A stretch of 64,000 bases of DNA, taken from NCBI RefSeq assembly GCF_012971745.1, contig NZ_CP048834.1:2914001-2978000 (forward strand), given 5' to 3'. The notes beneath the pieces are model-generated. The model worked only from the letters and a program-made list of their open reading frames with translations, had not been told where the DNA came from and searched no databases. The stretch is from Starkeya sp. ORNL1. Lineage in GTDB: Bacteria > Pseudomonadota > Alphaproteobacteria > Rhizobiales > Xanthobacteraceae. Positions 9,041 through 18,253 of the stretch are shown in pieces (positions within the stretch are counted from its first letter, which is position 1; each line of letters starts with the position of its first letter). Made by a program: the position numbers and the translations under genes.

Positions 9041-9529
9041 ATGCGTCCCACCGCTGTCGTGTTCATTCTGGGTGTCGCCCTGATGGGAGCGACCCACGCC
9101 CCTGCACTCGCGGACGACCCGCAGCCCATGCGCGCCGAGAGCGGCGGGGCGCACACGCAGCCCGCGCCCAAACAGGACAGCCTGACGCCGGAAGAGCGGA
9201 TGAACCGGCGCTTTCCGCAGAAGGTCCGCGTCGGCGACCTGCTCGGGCTGCCCATGCTCGACTTTGACGACCGCACGCTTGGCCGTGTGAAGGAGGTGGT
9301 GCGGACCCCGGACGGCAAGATCGTGCTGGTCATGCCGTTCGGCGGCTGGTTCGGCTGCGGCGGGCGCCCGGTCGGCGTTCCGATCGAGACCGTCGCGATC
9401 CTGGCCCGCCAGCTCGATGTGCTGGACATTCCGCGCGAGGACTTCCCCGCGCTCGCCACATGGAAGGACAGCGAGGGCACGCCGATAGCGCCCGACGAGA
9501 CTATCCGGATCGCGATCTCCCGGCGCTGA
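9041..9529 (+). CDS. PRC-barrel domain protein, exported
   Basis: A 162-aa protein with an N-terminal signal peptide (hydrophobic residues ~4-24, cleavage probably after ALA) and a PRC-barrel-like region: VGDLLGLPMLDFDDRTLGRVKEVV followed by KIVLVMPFGG. An AGGA box 7 nt upstream supports ATG 9041 over the longer open frame from 8699. It is divergent from the cytochrome/molybdoenzyme pair, so a role alongside that redox system is possible but unproven. Confidence 0.75.
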   Translation: MRPTAVVFILGVALMGATHAPALADDPQPMRAESGGAHTQPAPKQDSLTPEERMNRRFPQKVRVGDLLGLPMLDFDDRTLGRVKEVVRTPDGKIVLVMPFGGWFGCGGRPVGVPIETVAILARQLDVLDIPREDFPALATWKDSEGTPIAPDETIRIAISRR

Positions 9530-9581
9530 CGGGGCGACGCGCCAACCGATTGTGTGCTGCGCGCCAGGCTTGCGGGGCGCG

Positions 9582-10847
9582 TCATCGTGCCCGAGCCTCA
9601 ATGCCGGCGACGAGGTCGCTCACCTGCGCAATGGTCAGAAAGGCGCGGCGGTGCACCGCGAGTTCGCGCCCCGCAGCAAGTGCCCGGCGCTCGCATGCAG
9701 CGCGCCGCTCCTCCTCGGCGATGGTCTCGAATTCCGGGATGTGGGCGAGACCGAGAATGCGGCGGTGCATCTCGATGCCGGCGAAACCGAGCGCATCGGA
9801 CCAGATGTCCGCGAGCAGCCCATGGAGCATCAGTTCGGCACCGAGCGGGTCAGCCTGGTTCTCGAACAGCTCGCGCCCGCCCAGAATGCCGCCGCGTTCG
9901 GTGCGCCACAGCAGGGAGAACTCGGCGACGAAGACCTCCCAGACCGTCTCGGCGAGCTGCAGTATCCAGCTGCGATAGGCATCGCCGCCGGCATCGTCCG
10001 CACGATGGCCGGCCTGCGCGAAATACGCCATCCAGAGATTGCCGAGGAGCGAGCCGACGTCGAAGCCCATCGGGCCATAGGCAGCGAACTCGGCGTCGAT
10101 GACACGCGTGTCGGTGTCCGACACCATCACTGAGCCGGTGTGCATGTCACCGTGCAACAGGGTCTGCGCGCACATGCAGAACCGCGCCTTCATCTCCAGC
10201 GCCGCGAGCTTCAGGTCGCGATCGGCACGGACCACCGTGACCTGCGCGGCAAGAGCCGGGGTGTGCCGGTTGCGCGGACAATCCCAGAAGGGGTCGGTGA
10301 AGAAGAGGTCCTCGGTGATCCCGCACAGCTCCACATTGCCGGCAAACAAGGCGACATCGGCCTTGCGCCGCGCGGTATCCATCGACAGGTCCGAACCGCG
10401 GAACAAGGTGCGCGCGAGATAGCGTCCGAGATGCTCGCCGAGCGCGGGGTAGAATGTGCCGGCGATCAGGCCGCGGCGCAGGATTATGTGCGGCGATAGG
10501 TGCTCCATGATCTGCAGCGCCTGGCCTTCATCGAACAGATGGAGCGCGGGCAGCCGGCCGGGGTCGCGCGCGCCGAGACGGGTCAGCGCGTGATATTCGA
10601 AGAAGGCGCGATCGAGCGACATCGGCCAGCTCTCGCCGACGACGCGCGCATAAGGCAGCGCCTGCTTGACGACCACCGAACCGATCGTGCTTTCGACGAT
10701 GAATACGAGATTGAGATTGCCGTCGCCCACCTCGCGCACCCGCCAGCCTTCGGCCGACCCCAGACGCCCGGTCATTTCGGGCAAGTTTCCGAGCCGTGCC
10801 GGCAAGGTCTCGCTGCGCAGCGGCTCGTAGGGATTCCGGGTCAACAT
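9582..10847 (-). CDS. mtnK: S-methyl-5-thioribose kinase
   Basis: A 421-aa kinase of the APH/choline-kinase fold that phosphorylates methylthioribose in methionine salvage. Seen: GDGNLNLVFIV (ATP-binding glycine loop) near residue 41, VVVKQALPY with the ATP Lys, LLHGDMHTGSVMV with the catalytic Asp near residue 230, and VIDAEFAAYGPMGFDVG as the metal-binding DxE region. Length fits MtnK (about 400). A GGAGG box precedes ATG 10847. The usual neighbour mtnA is absent; an MTA/SAH nucleosidase, which makes its substrate, is 4.3 kb away. Confidence 0.9.
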   Translation of the reverse strand: MLTRNPYEPLRSETLPARLGNLPEMTGRLGSAEGWRVREVGDGNLNLVFIVESTIGSVVVKQALPYARVVGESWPMSLDRAFFEYHALTRLGARDPGRLPALHLFDEGQALQIMEHLSPHIILRRGLIAGTFYPALGEHLGRYLARTLFRGSDLSMDTARRKADVALFAGNVELCGITEDLFFTDPFWDCPRNRHTPALAAQVTVVRADRDLKLAALEMKARFCMCAQTLLHGDMHTGSVMVSDTDTRVIDAEFAAYGPMGFDVGSLLGNLWMAYFAQAGHRADDAGGDAYRSWILQLAETVWEVFVAEFSLLWRTERGGILGGRELFENQADPLGAELMLHGLLADIWSDALGFAGIEMHRRILGLAHIPEFETIAEEERRAACERRALAAGRELAVHRRAFLTIAQVSDLVAGIEARAR

Positions 10848-11083
10848 GACGGCCTCCGCATCGACGGTCGGCGAGGCTCTTCGAAGTCGCTGCCGAGGCT
10901 CTCGCTGAAACCGGTACGTGCGCCGGCAGGCTTTCGTTACCCGGATCACGGCCTCGTGAAAGAGGCCGTTCCGACTGCCGCAGCGACACGAACGCGTGAG
11001 CCCGTAACGAAGCTGCCGCCAGCACCGAAGAAGGATCATAGCGAGCCATTGGGACCGCCAATCCGAACATCGGGAGCTATCCA

Positions 11084-11788
11084 GTGCAGCCAATTGCCAT
11101 CCTGTCGGCCGGCATATTGTTGGCCTCGGCCCTGTCCGCCCAGGCACAGGGCGCGCCCAATGCCAGACGCCAACCGGTCGTGGTCGAACTCTTCACCAGC
11201 CAGGGCTGCTCGTCCTGCCCGCCGGCCAATGCCAACCTGATTGCATTGAGCCGGCGGCCCGATGTGCTCGCACTTAGCTTCAGCGTCACCTATTGGGATT
11301 ATCTCGGCTGGAAGGATGTGTTCGGCAAGCCGCAATTCACCCAGCGCCAGGTGACCTACGAGCCGCGGCTCGGTCAAAGCGGCCCGTTCACGCCGCAAAT
11401 GGTGGTGAACGGTCGGGAGAGCACCATCGGCTATGACCTTGCCGAGATCGAGACCCTCGTTGCCCGCAACCACCGGCAAGATGGCCCCTCGATCTCGCTC
11501 GGCGCGGGCCGGATCGTGATCGGCGCCGGAACCGCCGGCCCCGAAGAGGCAGACGTCTGGCTGGTGCAGTACGATCCGGGCATCGTCGAGGTGCCGGTCA
11601 GGCGCGGTGAGAATACCGGGCGCACGCTGCCGCACGGCCACGTCGTACATGAACTGGCCCGGCTCGGCAGTTGGAACGGCCGCGCGGCGACCTATGCCTT
11701 TCCTTCGGGGCGCGACGGGTTCAAGACCGCAATCCTGGTACAGGGGCGCAATGGCGGCCCGATACTCGCGGCCGCAACAATGGAGTAA
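11084..11788 (+). CDS. DUF1223 secreted thioredoxin-like protein
   Basis: A 234-aa exported protein with a signal peptide ending near AQA at residue 21, then the DUF1223 signature VVVELFTSQGCSSCPPAN, which contains a CSSC motif in a thioredoxin-like fold. The family is common in alphaproteobacteria and its role is not firmly known; a periplasmic thiol function is likely. The start is GTG 11084, preceded by GGGAG at 8 nt. It is divergent from mtnK across 236 bp in which I see no further gene. Confidence 0.85.
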   Translation: MQPIAILSAGILLASALSAQAQGAPNARRQPVVVELFTSQGCSSCPPANANLIALSRRPDVLALSFSVTYWDYLGWKDVFGKPQFTQRQVTYEPRLGQSGPFTPQMVVNGRESTIGYDLAEIETLVARNHRQDGPSISLGAGRIVIGAGTAGPEEADVWLVQYDPGIVEVPVRRGENTGRTLPHGHVVHELARLGSWNGRAATYAFPSGRDGFKTAILVQGRNGGPILAAATME

Positions 11789-11898
11789 CACGACCGGCAT
11801 GGTGTGGCCCGGTGGTGACTGGCGCGCGGGACTTCTACGAAGACCCGTTGACCGATGATGGTCGAGGCGGCGCCGTCCTTGGATGACGTCGCCCGTTA

Positions 11899-12471
11899 TC
11901 AGGCTTCGCGGCCGTGCTGCAGGGCTGCCAGCGCCTTCAACGCCCGATGCAGGGCGACGCGCACCCCCGCCTCCGTCATATTGAGCCGGTCGGCGGTCTC
12001 GCGCGCGCTATATCCTTCCACCGATACGGACTGCACAATGATGCGTTGCTGTTCCTTCAGCTTCGCCAGCAGGCGAGCTATATCGCGATGCTGGAGATCG
12101 CTCGACGGACCTTCGGATTCAAGAACATCAATGACGTCGTCGATCGGCACGCAGGTGTGCCTGCCGCGCCGGCGAAGCGTATCGATCAGCTTGTTGCGGA
12201 TGATTGCAGAAATCCAGGGCCGGATCGGACGGGATGGATCCCAGGTGCCGCGTTTCAGATGAATGGTGAGAAGCGCCTCCTGCACGACGTCTTCGGCATC
12301 ACTCAGCGATGCATTGCAGCTCTCGCACCGTCGAAGCGCCATCGCGCGGACATGCGGGAGTATGGACTTCAGGAACAGGCGGTAAGCGCAGGAGTCGCCA
12401 GAGGTCGCAGCCCGCATCCACATCGCCCATTGCTCTTCACGCGACGCGTTGTCCACGCTGCATTCCCTCAC
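11899..12471 (-). CDS. RNA polymerase sigma factor, ECF family
   Basis: A 190-aa sigma-70 factor with region 2 (SDAEDVVQEALLTIHLKRGTW, residues ~57-77, then PWISAIIRNKLIDTLRRR) and region 4 (LLAKLKEQQRIIVQSVSVEGYSARETADRLNMTEAGVRVALHRALKAL). It would direct transcription of a stress or extracytoplasmic regulon. The start is GTG 12471 with AGAAGG 8 nt upstream. The anti-sigma membrane protein that usually accompanies this group is not next to it. Confidence 0.88.
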   Translation of the reverse strand: MRECSVDNASREEQWAMWMRAATSGDSCAYRLFLKSILPHVRAMALRRCESCNASLSDAEDVVQEALLTIHLKRGTWDPSRPIRPWISAIIRNKLIDTLRRRGRHTCVPIDDVIDVLESEGPSSDLQHRDIARLLAKLKEQQRIIVQSVSVEGYSARETADRLNMTEAGVRVALHRALKALAALQHGREA

Positions 12472-12552
12472 GGGTTCGGCCTTCTGTCGCCTACCGTCGA
12501 GGGGCGACGCAGCGTCGCTCGACGGCCAGGCCCGGGATGCCGTTACGCTCGC

Positions 12553-13161
12553 TTACGCGGACGATCCAGATCGTGGCGACGCACCATCGAGAAGCGCCGT
12601 CGCCGATCGGACGATGCCTTGGAGCAAGTCCCGCTCCGGGCGCACCCGCGCCAGGACACGCACCCCCATGAGCGCCCCGAGCAGGTGGCGCGCCAGGTCA
12701 TTTGCCGAAAGCGCATCGGCAATGCTGCCGTCGGACTGGCCAGCGCGAACGCGGTCGAGAAAGAACATCTCGATGCGAACAAGCACGCCGGCCACCGCCG
12801 CTCGCAATTCCGGATCGTCCGGGGTCACGTCGAGGGCGGTATTCACCATCATGCACCCCTTGCATTCCGGATCGCCTAGGGATCGCGCCAGAATCTCCCC
12901 GAAAAAGGCATCGATCGCGGCGCGCGGGGCCAAAGTTTCGCAGCGGCGGATACGGTCGGCGATGCTGCGATCGACGTAGCGATCGAAGGCCAACCGATGG
13001 AGCGAGCGCTTGTCGCCAAACGCATTATAGAGACTGGCCCCGGTAATGCCCATCGACGTCGCGAGGTCACGAACCGAGGTCGCCTCGTATCCGCGCGACC
13101 AGAAGCACTGAACCGCCGCATCAAGCACGGCGTCCTCGTCGAATTCCCTCGGCCTCGCCAT
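12553..13161 (-). CDS. TetR/AcrR family transcriptional regulator
   Basis: A 202-aa repressor. Residues 1-50 (MARPREFDEDAVLDAAVQCF to SLYNAFGDKRSLH) are a textbook TetR N-terminal HTH; the rest is the ligand-binding and dimer domain with the C-terminal motif of the YxaF/NemR-like group (ECKGCMMVNTALD). A GGAGG box sits 6 nt before ATG 13161. It is divergent from a glutathione S-transferase gene, which it probably controls through the palindrome between them. Confidence 0.88.
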   Translation of the reverse strand: MARPREFDEDAVLDAAVQCFWSRGYEATSVRDLATSMGITGASLYNAFGDKRSLHRLAFDRYVDRSIADRIRRCETLAPRAAIDAFFGEILARSLGDPECKGCMMVNTALDVTPDDPELRAAVAGVLVRIEMFFLDRVRAGQSDGSIADALSANDLARHLLGALMGVRVLARVRPERDLLQGIVRSATALLDGASPRSGSSA

Positions 13162-13221
13162 TTCCGCCTCCGCACCCAAATGAGAAGACCGCCTTGCCAT
13201 CAGGCGCCATTCCGCGCATTT

Positions 13222-13237
13222 TAGATCGAACGATATA
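13222..13237. promoter_or_regulatory. Candidate TetR operator palindrome
   Basis: TAGATCGAACGATATA is a quasi-palindrome (ATCG-AA-CGAT core, outer TA/TA), located in the 138-bp space between the divergent TetR and GST genes and in AT-rich sequence where promoters would lie. Position and symmetry fit a TetR-family operator. Confidence 0.5.
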
Positions 13238-13299
13238 AAACTCAAGCTTGGGCTACCCGTGTGGTCGATCCGCTCAAGACACGCCGAGAGGAAACGCCA

Positions 13300-14004
13300 A
13301 TGATCCGCTTCTATTTTCACCCCACGCCGAACCCGGCGAAGGTCGCCCTCTACCTCGAGGAAGCTGGGCTGCCCTATGAGGCGATCCCGGTCGATACCAG
13401 CCGGGGTGAGCAGCACGCGCCCGCCTTCCGCGCCATCAACCCCAACGGCAAGGTCCCGGCGATAGTCGACAGCAAGGGACCGGGCGGCAGGGAGGTCCGG
13501 GTGTTCGATTCGACCGCGATCCTGCTCCATCTGGCGGAGAAGACCGGCGAGTTCCTGGGCAAGCCGGAGGATCGGCCAGAACTCCTATCCTGGCTGCTTT
13601 TCATCGCTTCCGGCCTCGGGCCGTTCTCCGGCCAGGCGGTGCATTTCCAGTACGCGGCACCCGAAGGCCTCGGCTATGCCGTGAACCGCTATCGCCGCGA
13701 GGCCGAGCGTCACTATAAGGTCCTGGACGATCACCTGGCGGGACGCGAGTTCATCGTCGGCGAGAGCTACACGATCGCGGACATGTCTGCGTGGGGCTGG
13801 CTCGATCGCGCCTCGCGCGTGCGCAAGGGCGAGGACGATCCGCTCGGCCCCTTCCCGAACCTGAAGCGTCTGTTCCAGGCCGTCGACAGCCGCCCGGCGG
13901 TCGCACGAGCCCGGCGCGTCGGCGAGGGCCATGAGTTCAAGAAAGTGAATGACGAGGAGACCAAGCGCTCCCTGTTCCCGTCGAACTACCCGCCCCCTGC
14001 ATAA
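13300..14004 (+). CDS. Glutathione S-transferase family protein
   Basis: A 234-aa GST of the bacterial nu/YfcG-like type: thioredoxin-like N-terminal domain (FYFHPTPNPAKVALYLEEAG, then NPNGKVPAIVDS and the glutathione-binding FDSTAILLHLAEKTG) and a helical C-terminal domain (GESYTIADMSAWGWLDRA). AGAGGA precedes ATG 13300. It conjugates or reduces electrophiles with glutathione and is probably repressed by the divergent TetR. The last ~10 codons and downstream sequence are duplicated at 21.4 kb. Confidence 0.87.
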   Translation: MIRFYFHPTPNPAKVALYLEEAGLPYEAIPVDTSRGEQHAPAFRAINPNGKVPAIVDSKGPGGREVRVFDSTAILLHLAEKTGEFLGKPEDRPELLSWLLFIASGLGPFSGQAVHFQYAAPEGLGYAVNRYRREAERHYKVLDDHLAGREFIVGESYTIADMSAWGWLDRASRVRKGEDDPLGPFPNLKRLFQAVDSRPAVARARRVGEGHEFKKVNDEETKRSLFPSNYPPPA

Positions 14005-14115
14005 TCTAGGTCAGCGGGCTGACGAGATGAAGCTGATATCCCGACCGCTGGGCAATACAGCCGTGCCAAGATGCCAACTCAACAAAATCGGGCTTGTCTA
14101 TACCGGCGAAACCGA
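13970..14115. repeat. 146-bp direct repeat, copy 1
   Basis: This segment covers the last codons of the intact GST gene and the convergent 3' end of a second, broken GST gene. It matches 21403-21548 in the same orientation without gaps and with about 7 mismatches (~95%). Its presence on both sides of a 7.3-kb stretch shows duplication or recombination at this place. Confidence 0.9.
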
Positions 14116-14723
14116 ACCACCTACGCGCATAGGCGCCGAGACAGATATCGGCCAACGTAAAAATCGCCACCCGTTGCATAGCGGCGACCGGATAGATGCG
14201 CGTCGACAATCTGCCAGAGCGAGCTCAGTTGGCCAGCGATCCTGTTCAACGCCGGCATGTCCCGCTCTTCCTGTCGCGTACGGACCAGGCCCCAGTAGAG
14301 CTCCCGCTCCAGCGGCCCGTATGATGAAATGCTCCAGTCCGGCCATTTGTCGACCATGGCGCGCTGGCGCAGATCGCGCGGATAAAGCCCAGCGTCGCTC
14401 CACTCATCGATTGCGGCCGGGGTCTGCGCACCGGCATTCATCGCCCAGAGCGTGGCCACCGGATAGGCCGAGCGGATCAAGCGCACCGCCGGGTGGATCC
14501 CGACACGGACGCCCGGGCGGCGGGGATCGAGCACCGCGAGCGCCTCGGCCGTGACCGGGGCAGCGTCCGCGGCGTGATGAGCCTGCCCGCGCGCGATTTC
14601 CAGCCGGGCGACGTTGGCAAGATACGGCAGCCCGGCGACCGGCGCGAAGCTTTCGAGGAAGTCTGGCAAAGCCTCCCCATAGCTCAACAGCACCGGCGAA
14701 CGCGGCGGCGACGCATCTGCCAT
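14006..14723 (-). pseudogene. Chimeric pseudogene: HvfC/BufC fragment fused to GST C-terminal fragment
   Basis: Reading leftward from 14723, the frame first encodes the middle of an HvfC/BufC (DUF2063) protein: SPVLLSYGEALPDFLESF, LPYLANVARLEIARGQAHHA, then VRLIRSAYPVATLWAMNAG. The N-terminal DUF2063 domain is missing. At about 14400 it switches to the C-terminal domain of a GST (LYPRDLRQRAMVDKW, ALNRIAGQLSSLWQIVDAHL). Near 14158 the frame is lost; the GST continues in another frame (TLADICLGAYARRWFGF to 14006). Two deletions or fusions plus a frameshift make a working product unlikely. HvfC/BufC proteins serve in making bufferin-type copper-binding RiPPs, so a bufferin locus once lay here. 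Confidence 0.8.
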
Positions 14724-15331
14724 ACTGTGAACTCGACCGTGCGGCGCCTCTCGCCGTGCTGGGGTGCGCCGTGGCGGGGATTGTTAGCGCGACTTTTTAT
14801 GCGGTGCTGCCCGCGTGGATGCAGGCCAACGAGGTTTCTCAAGCCAACATTTCACTCTTCATGCTGAGTGCGGTCCTGGGTGGACTCGCCTTTCAAGTGC
14901 CTGTCGGACGGCTCTCAGACCAGTTTGACCGGCGCGCTCTACTTGGAGCCCTGGCGATAGGATTCGCGCTCGCTGCAATCCTGCTCGTCAACGTGCCCCG
15001 AACGCTAGCTATTATAGTGCCCGTCACCGCAGTGCTAGGCGGCTTCATGTCCACCCTTTACCCAGTGTGCGTCTCCAACGCGATGGACAACATGTCGGGA
15101 GAGCGGGTCGTTTCAATCAGCAGCCGGCTCATCCTCGTGAGCGGCATTGGTTCCACAATAGGCCCGTTCACCGGATCATGGATCATGCGCCGCCTTGATA
15201 TTGACGGCGTGCTGTACTTCATGGCGGCCGTCGCCGCCGTGCTGGGGGTTGCGGCCTTCGCCCGGACCTTCATGAAGCCCGATGCCGTTCATGAGGATAG
15301 GCCATTCGTGGTAGTGCGCCGCAGGCAGTGA
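14724..15331 (+). pseudogene. MFS transporter C-terminal half (truncated)
   Basis: This codes for about 200 residues matching the C-terminal six helices of a major facilitator transporter: AVLGCAVAGIVSATFYAVLP, FQVPVGRLSDQFDRR (the mid-protein DRxxRR-type loop) and later hydrophobic segments. The N-terminal half is absent and the frame simply opens at the junction with the HvfC fragment. GTG 14756 could act as a start, but no good SD is seen. It is a remnant of a DHA-type transporter. Confidence 0.75.
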
Positions 15332-16063
15332 GTGTAGCTCCCGAAGCCGAGAACCAGCGCACTTAGTTGAGGCCCACATCCCTCGGCCGGCGCCTGCGAG
15401 ACGTGCCGATGAGCCTCACCACCACCGGGCAATCGCACTCAGCGGCGTCGAGCCTCAGCCGGCGCTGATATACATTCGGCGGGAATATCAGTCAGCCCGC
15501 AATCTGGCGCCAAGATATTCGATGTTCGTCCAGCCCTTGCAGCTTCGGTCAATGTTGTGACCCAAGGTGTCAAGTCGTCAGCGCCACCAGATGCTAAAGC
15601 TCATGTCAATGCGCCAGATCGGTCGACGCCAACAACACTTCGGACTTGAAGGAGATGGCTGAGATGTGCCGGCTGACCCCCGGCACAAGAGCGGTGAAGG
15701 TGTCAGCCGAAGCTCTCGCAGCTGCCCCAACGGCTCGGCGCCTTCACCGTTCGCTTCGCAGCCATTTTACTGATCTAGATTGTTGGGTTGGCTTGCACGG
15801 AAATCGCCGGCGCCTTTTTGGATTTCCGACAATGCTTGCGAGGGCCGCGGCCAGCAGCCCTCTGACGCAAGGATTCACGCTCCGAAACGGACAAAGGTGT
15901 GTCTTCAAGTGTCAAGCATTCGACGCAGAGCGAGGATTATCGTGCCCGGCACAGAGGGGTCTGTTCTCTGACAGGCCTACGGGCCTGTGCTGAACGGGTC
16001 GCTCTGAAGTCGCCGCGCGAGCAATCGCCGGAGCTTTGATGGAACGCATTGGGGCAACTAATC
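15332..16063. other. Gene-free stretch, 0.7 kb
   Basis: No coding region with recognisable features, RNA gene or strong terminator was found. Small open frames on both strands look random. Given the broken genes on its left, it is probably decayed sequence. Confidence 0.5.
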
Positions 16064-17494
16064 ATGAACGTATCTCGCCGCAATATCTTGCTGGGAACCG
16101 CTGCATTTGCCGCCACTGGTGCTGCGACGCGCGCCCTTGCCTGGGACGGACCAATTGCCGACCTCGTGGATGACGCGGACGGCTTCAAGCTTGCGTCCGA
16201 CGCCTACGTTTATGGCTATCCGCTGGTCACGATGGAGATGACGCGACGCGTCATCACTAATGTCGCCAAGCCGGAAGGCACGCGCGCGCCGATGGGCACG
16301 CTGATCAAGCTGCGAGAATACCCCGATGCGTCCTTTCGCGATGTCACGGCGCCCAATGCGGACACGCTCTATACAACGGCCTTCTTCGATGTCGGCGATG
16401 AGCCATGGGTCGTCAGCATCCCCGACATGAAGGGTCGATATTTCCTGCTGCCCTTCCTCGATGCCTGGACGAATGTCTTTCAGGTCCCCGGAGCCCGGAC
16501 CACGGGGACGCAGGCGCAGACTTTGCTCGTAACCGGCCCGAAGTGGACCGGCACGGTTCCCGACGGGATGTTGCAGCTGAAGTCGCCGACGAGCATGGTA
16601 TGGATGCTCGGGCGCATCTACTGCACCGGTACGCCGGAAGACTACAAGGAAGTCCACGCGCTACAGGATCAGTTTAAGCTGCAACCGCTCAGCACCTGGG
16701 GCAAAGAGTATACGCCGCCGGCCGGGAAGGTGGATCCGGCCATCGACATGAAGACGGCAGTGCGAGAGCAGGTCAACAATCTCACAGCCACCGAATTCTT
16801 CACCTTGCTGGCCGATCTCATGAAGCGCAATCCGCCATCAAAGGCGGATACGCCAGCCTTGATGAGGTTCGTGCGTATGGGCCTTGCTGCCGGGAAGGAC
16901 TTCAATCCGAAGGTGATCGAAAGCGGTTGGGACAAGCGCCTGCCTCAGCTCTCGTACGATCGGATAATGCTGCACTTCCTGTCGCGTGACGGCGACTTCT
17001 CGCGAGAGAATGGCTGGTCATACACGACCAAAGCGGGCATTTACGGCACCAACTACATCCAGCGGGCCCTGATAACCGCCATCGGTCTTGGCGCGAACCG
17101 CCCTCAGGACGCAGTCTATCCCACATCGCTGAAGCCCTCTGTGATCGAGGACTATAATGGGGCCAACAAATATGTCCTCCGGTTCGAGAAGGGTGAGCTG
17201 CCGCCGGCCAAGGGTTTCTGGTCGCTGACCATGTACGACGAGGGCATGTTCTTCGTCGCCAATCCGATCAACCGCTACTCAATGAGCATGCGGACCAATC
17301 CGAAGCTGGAGTCTGACGGGTCACTCACAATCTACATCCAGAACGAAAGCCCTGGGGCCGAGAAGGAAGCGAACTGGCTTCCTGCGCCGCAAGGAAAGTT
17401 TCACCTGATGCTGCGGCTTTATTGGCCGGACGAGAACACGCCCTCCATCCTGGACGGCTCGTGGATCATTCCCCCGGTCGTGAAGGTGAGCTAA
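16064..17494 (+). CDS. DUF1254/DUF1214 domain protein, Tat-exported
   Basis: A 476-aa exported protein. Residues 3-30 are a Tat signal (SRRNILLGTAAFAATGAATR). DUF1254 follows (YVYGYPLVTMEMTRR near residue 48, APNADTLYTTAFFDV near 100), and the C-terminal DUF1214 region contains PPAKGFWSLTMYD and NRYSMSMRTNPKLESDGSLT. The family is widespread in environmental bacteria without a settled reaction. A TTG upstream at 16049 is possible, but ATG 16064 places the Arg-Arg correctly. It appears intact although its surroundings are decayed. Confidence 0.88.
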   Translation: MNVSRRNILLGTAAFAATGAATRALAWDGPIADLVDDADGFKLASDAYVYGYPLVTMEMTRRVITNVAKPEGTRAPMGTLIKLREYPDASFRDVTAPNADTLYTTAFFDVGDEPWVVSIPDMKGRYFLLPFLDAWTNVFQVPGARTTGTQAQTLLVTGPKWTGTVPDGMLQLKSPTSMVWMLGRIYCTGTPEDYKEVHALQDQFKLQPLSTWGKEYTPPAGKVDPAIDMKTAVREQVNNLTATEFFTLLADLMKRNPPSKADTPALMRFVRMGLAAGKDFNPKVIESGWDKRLPQLSYDRIMLHFLSRDGDFSRENGWSYTTKAGIYGTNYIQRALITAIGLGANRPQDAVYPTSLKPSVIEDYNGANKYVLRFEKGELPPAKGFWSLTMYDEGMFFVANPINRYSMSMRTNPKLESDGSLTIYIQNESPGAEKEANWLPAPQGKFHLMLRLYWPDENTPSILDGSWIIPPVVKVS

Positions 17495-17874
17495 GCGGCT
17501 AAAATGCCGGTCGCGCTTAATGTAGCGGCGTGATCGAAAGGTGATGCCCAGGGGCCTGTTGATTTTTCGGCAGGCCCCTGCGCCATCCCGATATCCTTCA
17601 GCGTCAATTCCAGCCAATGCCTCCCACCATAGGCCCAGCAACTGCCGTCAACCTGCGTCCGTCGATGTGTGGGCCTCAGATCGACAACCGTAGCACTAGG
17701 CACGAAGAAGGCGTGACAGGTCCACGTGCGCAGGTCGGCCGGCGCATCCAGCGGGATTTCCACGAGCGCCCCAGCGTAAACTGTTACGCGACGGGTGACG
17801 ATTTCATAGGGCTGCATGTCCCTTGTGTGGTCGAGTCGCGAGCCTGCGGGTTTGGTGCCGCCTATCATGCCCAT
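17491..17874 (-). CDS. Hypothetical protein, possibly a remnant
   Basis: An open frame of up to 127 aa (ATG 17817 would give 108) whose middle, from QPYEIVTRRVTVYAG to WLELTLKDI, has a beta-rich, protein-like composition. It overlaps the end of the DUF1254 gene by 4 nt, convergent. I do not recognise a family, and its reality is uncertain. Confidence 0.3.
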   Translation of the reverse strand: MGMIGGTKPAGSRLDHTRDMQPYEIVTRRVTVYAGALVEIPLDAPADLRTWTCHAFFVPSATVVDLRPTHRRTQVDGSCWAYGGRHWLELTLKDIGMAQGPAEKSTGPWASPFDHAATLSATGILAA

Positions 17875-18253
17875 GAAGGCGAAGGAAAAAGACGACCTCG
17901 CAAAGCAGCTCTCGGCTCTTAGCCTCTCTGAGCGAATCCTGATTCGCCGTGCGATCTATGCCGACTCGGACTGCTTGAAGGCCGACGACGCCGAAGCCGC
18001 AGTGGCGGAGAGACTTTGGAGGCAATCCCTGCTCCGCTCGGTAATGACCGGCAATCGACATTCGTGGCGCTTGGCAGGTCGGTGGGCGGACAGACACGAG
18101 GCGCTGCTTCAGCGCTTCTGCGATAGTCGCGGGCCTTCCTTGAAAATTAGACGGAAATCCGGCTTTCCTCTTACCCGGCACTGTGGTGCAATGCAATATC
18201 TCGCCGTCTCTGATGCCGAGTGCAGGCGCCACTCCCATCCCAGCCCCCGATAG
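17867..18253 (+). CDS. Hypothetical protein
   Basis: A 128-aa open frame starting MPMKAKEKDDLAKQL, with an acidic/basic helical first half (SALSLSERILIRRAIYADSD, DDAEAAVAERLW) and a less convincing basic C-terminus. The first ~60 residues look like a real small protein; the rest may be read-through of a decayed end. No family recognised. Confidence 0.35.
   Translation: MPMKAKEKDDLAKQLSALSLSERILIRRAIYADSDCLKADDAEAAVAERLWRQSLLRSVMTGNRHSWRLAGRWADRHEALLQRFCDSRGPSLKIRRKSGFPLTRHCGAMQYLAVSDAECRRHSHPSPR

Noticed and set aside
15646..15993. 115-codon plus-strand frame
   Set aside because: Although AAGGAG precedes its ATG, the composition looks random and the surrounding sequence is decayed.
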